Of a DNA stretch of 64,000 nt, positions 51,807 to 60,629 are shown in pieces. The DNA is taken from NCBI GenBank assembly GCA_043753895.1, contig JAYUWK010000160.1, positions 62,001 to 126,000 of the forward strand. Direction: 5' to 3'. The stretch is from WLMZ01 sp043753895. GTDB taxonomy: Bacteria; Actinomycetota; Acidimicrobiia; Acidimicrobiales; Ilumatobacteraceae. Both the position numbers and the translations under genes were made by a program. The notes under the pieces were generated by a model. The model had not been told where the DNA came from, did no database searches, and saw only the letters and a list, made by a program, of their open reading frames with translations. The stretch's first letter is position 1. Every line of letters starts with the position of its first letter.

Positions 51807-52522
51807 GGCGGCTGGCACTGTTGACTCTGCTGTTGTGCGGCGCGGCCGCGTGCACGAGCCAGTCATCGACCACGGCTCTCAACACCAGGGCGAGCACCGT
51901 TGCGCCGACCATGCTGTCGCCGACGTCGGTCGCACCGACGACCGTCGAACCCACTCCTGCGGCACCCATCACAACCGTGGCGACCGTACCCGTCTACGTC
52001 TTCCCGTTCGTCGGTAAGCGAGTCAGTTACGGCACCACGCATCACGACTACCCCGCCATCGACGTGTTCGGCTGCGCGGCCGGTGTCGTGGCGCCCACAT
52101 CAGGCAACGTGACCGAGATCCGTATCACCGACCCGTGGGATCCCAAGGTGAACGATCCCGCCACTCGCGGCGGCAAGTACGTGACGATGATCGGCGACGA
52201 CGGCGTGCGCTACTACTTCGCCCACCTTGCCTCGGTGGCCACATCGGTCGGCGCGCGAGTTGCACCTGGCGACGCGTTAGGCGTCATGGGCCAGACCGGC
52301 GATGCGCGTAACTCGGCGTGTCACACGCACGTCGGCATCTCGTGGCCGTGCCCAACCACCGAGTGGCAGGTTCGGCGTGGCGAGATCTGGCCGCCGAAGT
52401 ACCTCGACGCCTGGCGCAAAGGCGAGCAGCTCTCGCCAGCTCCTGAGGTGCAGGCAACGAGAGTCGCCCGACCAACGGCGTGCGCCGACGCCGCTGCGGC
52501 GCGCAGTGCGGCCACCGCCTGA
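51803..52522 (+). CDS. M23-type peptidase lipoprotein
   Basis: The 239-aa protein starts at ATG 51803 (ATGA overlap). It has a lipoprotein signal (LLTLLLCGAAACTS), a Thr/Pro-rich linker (about 20-65) and a lysostaphin-like M23 domain with HHDYPAIDVFG (HxxxD zinc site) and ACHTHVGIS (HxH). GKYVTMIGDDGVRYYFAHLA is the typical central strand. It may cut peptidoglycan cross-links or activate other hydrolases. Coupling to an acyltransferase gene suggests an envelope role. Confidence 0.88.
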   Translation: MRRLALLTLLLCGAAACTSQSSTTALNTRASTVAPTMLSPTSVAPTTVEPTPAAPITTVATVPVYVFPFVGKRVSYGTTHHDYPAIDVFGCAAGVVAPTSGNVTEIRITDPWDPKVNDPATRGGKYVTMIGDDGVRYYFAHLASVATSVGARVAPGDALGVMGQTGDARNSACHTHVGISWPCPTTEWQVRRGEIWPPKYLDAWRKGEQLSPAPEVQATRVARPTACADAAAARSAATA

Positions 52523-52584
52523 GCGGTTCCACGCCACGACATTGCGATGACAGCGCGACGGCTTGTCCGCTCTGAACTAGCCTC

Positions 52585-52616
52585 CGATGGGGTTCAGGCC
52601 TGCGATGGGGTTCAGG
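52585..52616. repeat. 14-bp direct repeat with 18-bp period upstream of livG
   Basis: CGATGGGGTTCAGG occurs at 52585-52598 and 52603-52616. The second copy runs into the AGGAGGG ribosome site of livG. Duplication by slippage or a paired regulator site are both possible. Confidence 0.75.
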
Positions 52617-52630
52617 AGGGTTCGGTTCGG

Positions 52631-53392
52631 ATGGCAATGCTCGATGTACACGATGTGTCGGTGCGGTTCGGGGGAATCGTGGCCCTGGATGGTCTGTCGT
52701 TCACCATCGACGAGGGCCAGATCTGCGGTCTCATCGGTCCCAACGGCGCCGGTAAGACCACCATGTTCAACGTGATCAGCCGCATCTATCAGGCCACTTC
52801 GGGCCGTGTGAGTTTCCGCGACACCGATCTCTTGCAGGTGCCTGCGCACGGCATCGCCAATCTGGGCATCGCGCGCACGTTCCAGAACCTCGCCCTGTTT
52901 CCCACCATGACCCTGCTCGAGAACGTGATGGTGGGCGCGCACAGCACAGGCAGTGCGGGCTTCATCCGCTCCACGTTCCGCATCGGTACCGCCAAAACCG
53001 AGCGCGCTGTTCGCGACGAGGCCGGCGACCTGTTGCGCAGCCTCCATCTGGATCACCTTGCATTCCATCCTGCCGCAGGCCTGCCGTTCGGTACGCTGAA
53101 GCGACTCGAAATCGCGCGAGCGCTCGCCGCACGGCCCACCTTCTTACTGATGGACGAACCCGCCTCGGGCCTCACGCATAGCGAGGTCGACGAACTCAGC
53201 GAGACGATCATGCGTATCCGCGATGAATTCAAGCTCGCGGTGCTGTTGGTCGAACACCACATGGCGATGGTGATGGGCATCTCCGACAAGGTGGTGGCCA
53301 TGGAGTTCGGGCGCAAGATCGCCGAAGGCGCACCCGCCGACGTGCAGAGCGACGAACGTGTCATTGCGGCGTATCTGGGGACCACGACATGA
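52631..53392 (+). CDS. livG: Branched-chain amino-acid ABC transporter ATPase LivG
   Basis: The 253-aa ATPase starts at ATG 52631 with AGGAGGG upstream. It has Walker A GPNGAGKTTMFNVI, the LivG-type GIARTFQNLALFPTMTLLEN, the signature-like LPFGTLKRLEIARAL (LSGG replaced by LPFG, as is usual in LivG), Walker B LLMDEPASGL and the H-loop LLVEHHMAMVMG. First gene of a five-gene liv operon for ATP-driven uptake of branched-chain amino acids or related small amides. Confidence 0.93.
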   Translation: MAMLDVHDVSVRFGGIVALDGLSFTIDEGQICGLIGPNGAGKTTMFNVISRIYQATSGRVSFRDTDLLQVPAHGIANLGIARTFQNLALFPTMTLLENVMVGAHSTGSAGFIRSTFRIGTAKTERAVRDEAGDLLRSLHLDHLAFHPAAGLPFGTLKRLEIARALAARPTFLLMDEPASGLTHSEVDELSETIMRIRDEFKLAVLLVEHHMAMVMGISDKVVAMEFGRKIAEGAPADVQSDERVIAAYLGTTT

Positions 53393-54156
53393 GCGCGACC
53401 ACGAGCTCCGAAACTCAGCCACCCGAACCAACACATGCCAACGACGTCGCGCCACTGCTCGACGTGCGCGGCCTCACTGCCGGCTACGGCCAGGTGCAGG
53501 TGTTGCAGGGACTCAACCTGCAGGTTGCGCAGGGAGAGGTCGCCGTGATCCTCGGTGCCAACGGTGCGGGCAAGACCACCACGATGCGCGCCATCTCGGG
53601 CATGATCGCGCGCAAGGGAGCAATCACGTTCCTCGGCGATCCCATCGCCAAGCGATCGCCCGATGAGATCGTGCGCATCGGCATCGCCCAGGTGCCTCAG
53701 GGCCGCGGCACATTCACCGATCTCACCGTCGAAGACAACATGCGCGCAGGGGCATTCGTGCGCACCGGTTCCGATATCGACGACGACATTCAAGAGTGGT
53801 TCGACGTGTTTCCGCGCCTACGCGAACGCAGCGAACAAAAAGCTGGCAGTCTCTCCGGCGGCGAGCAGCAGATGCTCGCGATCGCACGTGCGTTGATGAG
53901 CCGACCGAAGCTGCTGTTGTGCGATGAACCGAGCCTGGGCCTCGCGCCCATCATCACCCAGGAACTGTTTGCCGTACTGCAACGCCTCAATGCCGAGCGC
54001 GGCCTGTCGATTCTCATCGTGGAGCAGAACGCCAACCTCGCGCTGGGCATTGCCCATAGTGTCTTCGTGCTCGAGACCGGCGCGATCGTTGCGTCGGGCA
54101 CTTCCGAGGAGATCTCCAACAACGACACCGTCCGCAAGGCCTACCTGGGGTACTGA
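53389..54156 (+). CDS. livF: Branched-chain amino-acid ABC transporter ATPase LivF
   Basis: The 255-aa ATPase overlaps livG by four bases. Motifs are GANGAGKTTTMRAISG, IAQVPQGRGTFTDLTVEDNM, LSGGEQQMLAIARALM, LLLCDEPSLGLAPIITQELF and LIVEQNANLALG, all typical of LivF. It has an N-terminal extension of about 25 residues. It pairs with LivG as the ATPase dimer. Confidence 0.94.
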   Translation: MSATTSSETQPPEPTHANDVAPLLDVRGLTAGYGQVQVLQGLNLQVAQGEVAVILGANGAGKTTTMRAISGMIARKGAITFLGDPIAKRSPDEIVRIGIAQVPQGRGTFTDLTVEDNMRAGAFVRTGSDIDDDIQEWFDVFPRLRERSEQKAGSLSGGEQQMLAIARALMSRPKLLLCDEPSLGLAPIITQELFAVLQRLNAERGLSILIVEQNANLALGIAHSVFVLETGAIVASGTSEEISNNDTVRKAYLGY

Positions 54157-54165
54157 GAGGAACGC

Positions 54166-55086
54166 ATGGGACATCTGTTGCAATACGTCCTCAACGGACT
54201 GGCCCGCGGGTCCATCTACTCGCTGATCGCGCTCGGGCTCGTGGTGATCTACCGCGGCACGGGACACCTCAACTTCGCGCAAGGTGAGATGGCCCTGTTC
54301 GCCACGTTCGGTGCTTGGTGGATCAACGACCACGGCGTGCCGTTGTGGCTCGCGATCATGATCGCAGCTGGCGGCGCCTTCGTGGTCGGTGGGGTCATCG
54401 AGTTCGGGCTCATCCGACCAGCCGGCAAAAAATCGCCGTTCGCCGTGGTGGTCATCACGATCGGACTGTTCCAGGCCTTCAACTCGCTCTCGGGTCTGTT
54501 GTTCAAAGGTGCCGCCACCGGCCTTCCCTTCGGGACGCTGTTCCCCAACAAACCCACCGACTTCTTCCGACTGCCCGGCGGTGCGATCTGGCGTTACGAA
54601 TACGTAGGCGTGCTCGTGACCGTGCTCGTGATCACCGCACTGTTGTTCCTGCTCTTCCAAAAGACCAAGGTCGGCCTCGCCATGCGCATGGTTGCGAACA
54701 ACCCCGATTCTGCGAAACTCGCCGGCGTACCCACCAACAAAATCCTCATGCTGTCATGGGCGTTGTCTGCATCGATCGGCGCCATCGGCGGATGTCTGGT
54801 CGCGGGCATCAACGCAAACGTGAACCTCGGCACGATGTTCGGCGTGTTCCTGCTTGCATCCGCGGCAGCGACCCTCGGTGGTCTCGACAGTCCACTCGGT
54901 GCTGTGGTCGGTGGCCTGTCGCTCGGCGTCATCGAGAGCCTGGTCACCAACTACCCGAAGAGTTGGTGGGGCAGCACCTACATCGGTGCCGACACCGCAA
55001 TCGCAGTCGCGTTCTTGATCATTCTCGTGGTGCTCCTCGTGCGACCCTCGGGCCTGTTCGGCAGCACCCGCGTGGAACGGGTATAG
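54166..55086 (+). CDS. livH: Branched-chain amino-acid ABC permease LivH
   Basis: The 306-aa membrane protein has eight or so helices and the LivH signatures LNGLARGSIYSLIALGLVVI, GHLNFAQGEMALFATFGAWW, MRMVANNPDSAKLAGVPTNK and SAAATLGGLDSPLGAVVGGL. It follows livF by nine bases with a GAGAGGAA ribosome site. Confidence 0.94.
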   Translation: MGHLLQYVLNGLARGSIYSLIALGLVVIYRGTGHLNFAQGEMALFATFGAWWINDHGVPLWLAIMIAAGGAFVVGGVIEFGLIRPAGKKSPFAVVVITIGLFQAFNSLSGLLFKGAATGLPFGTLFPNKPTDFFRLPGGAIWRYEYVGVLVTVLVITALLFLLFQKTKVGLAMRMVANNPDSAKLAGVPTNKILMLSWALSASIGAIGGCLVAGINANVNLGTMFGVFLLASAAATLGGLDSPLGAVVGGLSLGVIESLVTNYPKSWWGSTYIGADTAIAVAFLIILVVLLVRPSGLFGSTRVERV

Positions 55087-55088
55087 CG

Positions 55089-56192
55089 ATGCCGTTCAGG
55101 ATCAGGGAATCCGGCCCGCTGCATTGGGTGCTGCGCGTCATCAGCGTGTCTGCCCTCGCCGCCGTCGCCGTGTTCATCGCTGCCGATTCCGCGCCATCGA
55201 CACTGGGCAAGATCACCCAAGCCTGCACGCTCGCGATCGCCGCTGTGTCGCTGAACCTCCTGCTCGGGTTCAACGGCCAGATCTCGCTGGGTCACTCCAC
55301 TTTCGTCGGCCTCGCCGCGTTCACTGCCGGATACTCGGTGAACGCATGGCACTGGAATCCGTGGGTGTCGTTGGCAGTGGCATGCGTGCTGTGCTTCATG
55401 CTCGGTCTCATGTTGGGCTTGCCGGCACTCCGACTGAAGGGACCGTATCTCGCACTCGTCACCCTCGCGGTCGCGTTCGTATGGCCCACAGTTGCGCGCA
55501 AGTTCTTGGACCAGACGGTGAAGGCGTCCACCCTGAAGGGAATGCGCCTGCGACCACCCACGTGGACCGGACTCTCGAACAACCGCCCCGATCGTGCGTT
55601 GTTCCTGTTCTGGCTCGCCATCGCACTCTTGCTGGTCACCTACGTCATCGTGCGCAACATCCGCAAGAGCCGCATCGGACGTTCGCTGGTCGCCGTGCGC
55701 GACAACGAAACGGCCGCAGCCGTGATGGGCGTGAATCTTGCGCTCACCAAGACCGTTACGTTCGGCATCTCTGCCGCGCTCGCCGGAGTTGCCGGATGGC
55801 TCGCCGCTGCGCAACTCGCCACGCTCGACGAGAACTCCTTCACCATCTTGAGTTCGATCAAGTACCTGCTCGCCCTATTCCTCGGCGGTGCCGCCACACT
55901 CGCCGGACCCATCGTCGGCGCGTTCAGCTACTTCTTCGCCGACGATCTGCTCAAGACGAACGCCATCAAATGGGACTTCCTTCCCGGCCCGCTCAGCAAA
56001 GGACCCGTTGCCTCGTTCCTGTTGGGCGTGCTGGTGATCGTGTTCGTGTTCATCGCGCCCTACGGTTTGGTGGGGTTCATCAAGCTGCAGGCACGTAGGA
56101 TTGCGGTAGTGATTCCCCGTCCGCTGCGCGCCGCGCGGCCCACCACGGAATCAACCGAGCACATCTCGCCGGCCGTCGCTGGAGAGACCTAG
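55089..56192 (+). CDS. livM: Branched-chain amino-acid ABC permease LivM
   Basis: The 367-aa membrane protein starts at ATG 55089, two bases after livH. It shows AAVSLNLLLGFNGQISLGHS, GRSLVAVRDNETAAAVMGVN (the EAA-like coupling loop) and KYLLALFLGGAATLAGPIVG. About ten helices are predicted, and a charged cytosolic tail of about 30 residues ends the protein. It pairs with LivH. Confidence 0.93.
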   Translation: MPFRIRESGPLHWVLRVISVSALAAVAVFIAADSAPSTLGKITQACTLAIAAVSLNLLLGFNGQISLGHSTFVGLAAFTAGYSVNAWHWNPWVSLAVACVLCFMLGLMLGLPALRLKGPYLALVTLAVAFVWPTVARKFLDQTVKASTLKGMRLRPPTWTGLSNNRPDRALFLFWLAIALLLVTYVIVRNIRKSRIGRSLVAVRDNETAAAVMGVNLALTKTVTFGISAALAGVAGWLAAAQLATLDENSFTILSSIKYLLALFLGGAATLAGPIVGAFSYFFADDLLKTNAIKWDFLPGPLSKGPVASFLLGVLVIVFVFIAPYGLVGFIKLQARRIAVVIPRPLRAARPTTESTEHISPAVAGET

Positions 56193-56215
56193 TCACCAGC
56201 GAAGGGAAGACTCAC

Positions 56216-57601
56216 ATGATTCTTCGAACCAAACACCTCGCCGCTCTCGCCACAACAGCCACGTTGCTGTTCGCGGCGTGCAGCAGTAGTGCAAAGACCA
56301 CCAGCACCACGCCGACCGGCGGCACATCGGCCAGAGGTGCCACCACACCAGGCACCGTCACGGATGCAAGCACCGCACCATCGGACACCGCGGGTGCCGC
56401 TGCTTGGAAGGCGCCGGTCGACAACTGCGCCGACCCGGAGGCCGCCGCAGCACCGATCACCGGTGACCTCACCATCGGCTCCGTGATGCCATTGTCGGGT
56501 AGCCCCGCTATTGCGTTCGCTCCCGTGAAGGATGGCTTCGAGCTGTATCTGAAGTACGCGAACGACAACAAGTTGCTCACCGGCATCAACCTCAAGAGCG
56601 ACATCCGCGACGACCAGTACGACGCCACACAGACACCCGGCGTCGTCTCGTCGCTGATCGACGCCAAGGTGAACATCTTCTCCAGCATCATCGGCACACC
56701 CAACAACCTGGCCGTGCGCGACACCCTCAACGAAGAGTGCATCCCTCAGTTGCAGGCACTCACCGGCAACCCCGCGTGGGGCTCAGAGGTCGCCAAGTAC
56801 GCGTGGCTCACCGGAGCACTCGTGCCGTACAACCTGGAAGCTCAGATGTACGCCACCAAGCTGAAGGAACTCATCGGCGATGGTGGCACGGTTGGGCTGT
56901 TTTACATCAACACCGAGTTCGGCAAGATCTACGCCGATGCGTTCAAGCCGGCAGCTGCGAAGCTGGGCCTGAAAGTGGTCGACGAGCAGACCGTCGAGGG
57001 CACCGATGAGAACCCGCCCACCAACCAGGTGGGCAGTATTGCCGCCAAGAAGCCAATGGCAATACTTGCGATCCCGTTGGGACTGCAGTGCCCGGCATTC
57101 CTGAAGGAACTCGCCAACGCGAAAGCAGCCACTGCCGGTTGGGATCCCAAGGTGTTCGTCACCAACACCTGTGCATCGAAGTTGTTCGTCGACACCCTCG
57201 CCGGTCCTGCAGGTGACGGCGTGTACACCTCGGGCAACCTGCTCGACGGCGCCGACCCCAAGAACGCCGATAACCCCGCGATCAAGACGTTCCTCGACGC
57301 TTACAAAGCAGCAGGTCTCGCAGGCGACATTGGTACCACCGAAACCGGTTGGACCACTGCCGAAGTGACCGTGGCGATCATGAAGCAAGCGCAGGCCACC
57401 GGCACACTCAGCCGCCAGTCGATCATCGAGGCAGCGCGCAGCATGACCTTCACGCCATCGATGGCGCGCCCGGATATCAGCTACAGAATGAACGGTGAGA
57501 AGGACGGCTTCCCGTTCCAGTCGCTCACGATCTTGCAGTGGAATCACACCAGTACCACCTTCACGGAGATCGGCGACACCATCACGTCGTTCGAGAACTG
57601 A
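56216..57601 (+). CDS. Branched-chain amino-acid-type ABC substrate-binding lipoprotein
   Basis: The 461-aa protein has a lipoprotein signal (ALATTATLLFAACSS, Cys at about 22), a Thr/Ala-rich linker and a periplasmic-binding fold of the LivK/leucine-binding type (ITGDLTIGSVMPLSGSPAIA; KDGFELYLKYANDN; TVGLFYINTEFGKIYADAFK; TTETGWTTAEVTVAIMKQA). It delivers the ligand to LivHM. The ligand may be an amino acid, amide or aromatic acid. It is the last gene of the operon. Confidence 0.92.
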   Translation: MILRTKHLAALATTATLLFAACSSSAKTTSTTPTGGTSARGATTPGTVTDASTAPSDTAGAAAWKAPVDNCADPEAAAAPITGDLTIGSVMPLSGSPAIAFAPVKDGFELYLKYANDNKLLTGINLKSDIRDDQYDATQTPGVVSSLIDAKVNIFSSIIGTPNNLAVRDTLNEECIPQLQALTGNPAWGSEVAKYAWLTGALVPYNLEAQMYATKLKELIGDGGTVGLFYINTEFGKIYADAFKPAAAKLGLKVVDEQTVEGTDENPPTNQVGSIAAKKPMAILAIPLGLQCPAFLKELANAKAATAGWDPKVFVTNTCASKLFVDTLAGPAGDGVYTSGNLLDGADPKNADNPAIKTFLDAYKAAGLAGDIGTTETGWTTAEVTVAIMKQAQATGTLSRQSIIEAARSMTFTPSMARPDISYRMNGEKDGFPFQSLTILQWNHTSTTFTEIGDTITSFEN

Positions 57602-57685
57602 ACACGCTCGACACGCTGCAGATGCCGGTTCGTCTCTTGGATGAGCCGGCATCTGCGCGTGAAGGTCTCCGTTAGGCTCCACTCG

Positions 57686-58825
57686 ATGGCCCAGCGCGAC
57701 GATGTAGATTCCACCGACGCTTGGATTGCAGCGGGCCTCTACGATCCGTTGTCGCCCACAGCCCACCAGCGTTTCGATTTGCTCACCTGGCTTGCATCGT
57801 TGGGCATCTCCGTCGACCAAATGCTCGCGGCCAAAGCCGACAGCCAGTTGCGTGCTCTCGCCGGCGACATCGCCCTACGGCCCGGGCCGCGCACGAGCCT
57901 GCGTCAGATCGCCGAAGAAATCGGCACCACAGTGGAATCGATCAACGACGTGCGCCGCGCCAGTGGTTTCCCGCCCAACGATCCGGGTGCGGCCGACTTC
58001 ACCGCAGGCGATGCCGAGATGTTCCGCTCATTCAATGCGGCATCAACGATCTTCAGCCTTGACGAACTCCTCCATTTCACGCGGGTCGTGGGCACGTCGA
58101 TGCGCCGTATCGCTGATGCCGCCAGCGAGATGTTTCTGCTCGACATCGAGGCGCCGCTGGTGTCCAGTGCCGACAGCGACGAACTCGCCCTAGCCCGTTC
58201 GATCTACGACGCGACGCTGATGACAGGCAGTGCCGTTGCCATCTTCGAGCCGATGTTTCGCGCCCACCTCGAGCAGTCCCTGATCGCGACCCGCCTGGCC
58301 CGCGGCGCCTCCACCGACTACAACACGTTGCCGCTCGCCGTTGGCTTCGTGGACCTCACCGAGTTCACCGCGCTGTCGTCGCAGTTGTCGGCACCCGCGC
58401 TGTTGGATCTGGTGCTCACGTTCGAGGCCAACGCCTGCGATCTCGTTGCCGATCATGGCGGGCGAGTTGTGAAACTCATCGGTGACGAGGTCATGTTCAC
58501 TGCGGTCGATGCCGAAGCAGCATGCGCGATCGCTCTCGGGCTGTTGGCCATCGTCGGTTCTGCCGACGCTCCGAACCCACGTGGCGGCCTGGCCTACGGA
58601 CCGGTCATCGCGCATGGTGGCGATCTTTATGGCCAGACCGTCAACCGTGCGGCACGAATGGCTGACATCGCGATCCCCGGTGAGGTGCTCGTCGACACGG
58701 GCGTCACCGTGCGTGCCCCGCAAATGCACTTCGCGCAGGCTGGCCGGCGACAACTCAAGGGTTTTCGCGAACCGGTGGACCTCTGGTCGCTCAACGCAGG
58801 TGGGCAGAACGGCGCAGACCAGTGA
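57686..58825 (+). CDS. Adenylate cyclase with N-terminal regulatory domain (Rv1264-like)
   Basis: The 379-aa protein starts at ATG 57686. The N-terminal helical domain (FDLLTWLASLGISVDQMLAA, then LALRPGPRTSLRQIAEEIGT) resembles the autoinhibitory domain of the acid-sensing mycobacterial cyclase Rv1264, which has a similar total length (397). The class III cyclase domain has GFVDLTEFTALSSQL (metal Asp), VVKLIGDEVMFTAVDAEA (metal Asp) and GQTVNRAARMADIA (Asn and Arg). It would make cAMP, perhaps in response to pH. It is coupled by four bases to a GNAT acetyltransferase gene. Confidence 0.9.
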   Translation: MAQRDDVDSTDAWIAAGLYDPLSPTAHQRFDLLTWLASLGISVDQMLAAKADSQLRALAGDIALRPGPRTSLRQIAEEIGTTVESINDVRRASGFPPNDPGAADFTAGDAEMFRSFNAASTIFSLDELLHFTRVVGTSMRRIADAASEMFLLDIEAPLVSSADSDELALARSIYDATLMTGSAVAIFEPMFRAHLEQSLIATRLARGASTDYNTLPLAVGFVDLTEFTALSSQLSAPALLDLVLTFEANACDLVADHGGRVVKLIGDEVMFTAVDAEAACAIALGLLAIVGSADAPNPRGGLAYGPVIAHGGDLYGQTVNRAARMADIAIPGEVLVDTGVTVRAPQMHFAQAGRRQLKGFREPVDLWSLNAGGQNGADQ

Positions 58826-59439
58826 TCAAGATCATCCTCAACGACAAGACTGTGATGCTGCGTTGGGCCACGCCGATGGACGGCGAGCTGCTCGCTCACG
58901 GCTTCCAGCGACTCAGTGCCGAATCGCGGCGGATGCGCTTCTTCAGCGCGATGCCGCGCATGCCCGAATCAGTGATGAAGTCGCTGCTGTCGCTCGATCC
59001 ACCCCGCCATTTTGCAGTCATCGCGCTCGACGCCGATCTACTCGACACCACGGCCGACTCGTGGTTCGAGGCCGCCATCGGAGTGGCTCGGCTGATCGCC
59101 ATCCCCACCTCGCCCGGCACCTCGGAATTCGCGATGACGGTGCTCGACAACTTCCAGCATCATGGCCTGGGACACCTGCTGTTCGAGGTGCTCCTCGTGA
59201 CGGGCGCGCACGTTGGTGTGCGCACCATCGAAGCCGACGTGCTCACCGAGAACGCGGCAATGACCACGCTCTTGCATCACTACCGGTCGAAGAGTTCGCA
59301 TCCCACCAACGACTACACCACCACGCACATGCGGGTGTCGGTCGCCGAGAACCTCGAGCACGTCGATCCCGAACGTCGGGCGATGCTCGAAGAACTGATC
59401 CGCCACGATCCGCGGTTGGTACCGCCTGAACCAGGCTGA
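58822..59439 (+). CDS. GNAT acetyltransferase coupled to the adenylate cyclase
   Basis: The 205-aa protein starts at a GTG that overlaps the cyclase stop. It has VMLRWATPMDGELLAHGFQR, FAMTVLDNFQHHGLGHLLFE (acetyl-CoA loop) and IEADVLTENAAMTTLLHHY. This resembles the catalytic domain of bacterial Pat-type protein lysine acetyltransferases. In mycobacteria Pat is cAMP-controlled through its own cNMP domain, which is absent here. The coupling suggests a cAMP-protein acetylation link; this is inference. Confidence 0.8.
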   Translation: MIKIILNDKTVMLRWATPMDGELLAHGFQRLSAESRRMRFFSAMPRMPESVMKSLLSLDPPRHFAVIALDADLLDTTADSWFEAAIGVARLIAIPTSPGTSEFAMTVLDNFQHHGLGHLLFEVLLVTGAHVGVRTIEADVLTENAAMTTLLHHYRSKSSHPTNDYTTTHMRVSVAENLEHVDPERRAMLEELIRHDPRLVPPEPG

Positions 59440-59440
59440 C

Positions 59441-60550
59441 TCAGAGCACGGCTGAGAACAGCGGCTCGCCGAGCATCGCGCGATCCACGTCGATGCCGAG
59501 ACCGGGGCCCGTTGGGGCCGTGCCGAAGCCATTGACGCTGCGCGGTTGGTAGCCGGCCACGTGCTCGTTGGTCCAGTCGTTCATGAACGACACCGTGAGC
59601 AGCGCATCGACGCGTGTGCTCGCCGCGAGATGCGCCGAGGTGACCGACACCAAGTCGCCACCCCATGTGTCCTCGATGGTCACCTGAATACCGAGATCCT
59701 GAGCGAGGTCGCGCATCAGCTTGGCCTTGGTGAGTCCACCCACCTTCGACACCTTCAGGTTGAAGGCCCCGGCGCCACCCTCGCGCACGGCCCGCAACAT
59801 CGTGGGCACGTCGTGCACGACCTCGTCGTAGACCATCGGCAAGGTGGTGTGCTTGCGCACCTCGATGCACTCCTCCATCGTCGGGCAGGGCTGCTCGAAG
59901 TACAGGCGCGGCAGGTCTTCCATCAGTCGCGCTGCGATGATGGCATCATTCAGCCGCCAACCGCAGTTGGCATCGGCCACCACGAGATCGTCGGGCCCGG
60001 TGGCCTCGATCACCTGACGCGCACGCAGACCATCGACGCGTGGGTCACCCCCCACCTTGAGCTGGAACCGGTGGATACCCTCAGCGCTGCGCGCCAGCAC
60101 GTACTCGGCCATCGAATCGGGCGACCCCAGCGGTACCGCCATGTACAGCGGGAAGTCGGTCTGGCGAAGGCCACCGAGCAACGTGGTGACGCTGGCACCG
60201 AGGGCCCTTCCCATGATGTCCCAGCAGGCGATGTCGAGCGGGCTTTTCGCGTACTCGTGACCCATCAGGGCCGCATCCATCCCGTCGTTCACGGCGGCGA
60301 GATTGGTGGGATCGAGACCCAGCAACGCGGGTGTAAGCAGGTGCAGCGCGGCGCGGGCACCGCCTGCATGTGACGGCAGGTAGGTGGTACCGAGCGGGCA
60401 GACCTCGCCCCAACCCTGCACGCCCTCGTCGGTGGAGACGCACACCACAGTGGACGGCAGCGAGTCGATGACACGACCGCCGGACATCACGTACTGGCCG
60501 TGTACGTAGGTGAGATCGAAGTTGTACACGTCGACGCGGGTGATGCGCAT
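59441..60550 (-). CDS. Enolase-superfamily enzyme (mandelate racemase/muconate lactonising type)
   Basis: The 369-aa protein starts at ATG 60550 with GAGAGGA upstream. The capping domain (ITRVDVYNFDLTYVHGQYVM) is followed by the barrel with FQLKVGGDPRVDG (KxG in place of KxK), metal ligands in LVVADANCGW, LYFEQPCPT and MVYDEVVHD, and a second acid/base Lys in AFNLKVSKVGGLTKAK. The pattern is close to the cis-3-hydroxy-L-proline dehydratase or proline-betaine epimerase branch, but the substrate cannot be fixed by eye. It is convergent with the GNAT gene, with a gap of one base. Confidence 0.85.
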   Translation of the reverse strand: MRITRVDVYNFDLTYVHGQYVMSGGRVIDSLPSTVVCVSTDEGVQGWGEVCPLGTTYLPSHAGGARAALHLLTPALLGLDPTNLAAVNDGMDAALMGHEYAKSPLDIACWDIMGRALGASVTTLLGGLRQTDFPLYMAVPLGSPDSMAEYVLARSAEGIHRFQLKVGGDPRVDGLRARQVIEATGPDDLVVADANCGWRLNDAIIAARLMEDLPRLYFEQPCPTMEECIEVRKHTTLPMVYDEVVHDVPTMLRAVREGGAGAFNLKVSKVGGLTKAKLMRDLAQDLGIQVTIEDTWGGDLVSVTSAHLAASTRVDALLTVSFMNDWTNEHVAGYQPRSVNGFGTAPTGPGLGIDVDRAMLGEPLFSAVL

Positions 60551-60629
60551 GATGTCCTCTCGTTGCAGGCACAGGGAACCCGCAAACCGCCCTGAGCTTA
60601 CGCGCCGCGAAACAGACTCACCGGAGTGG

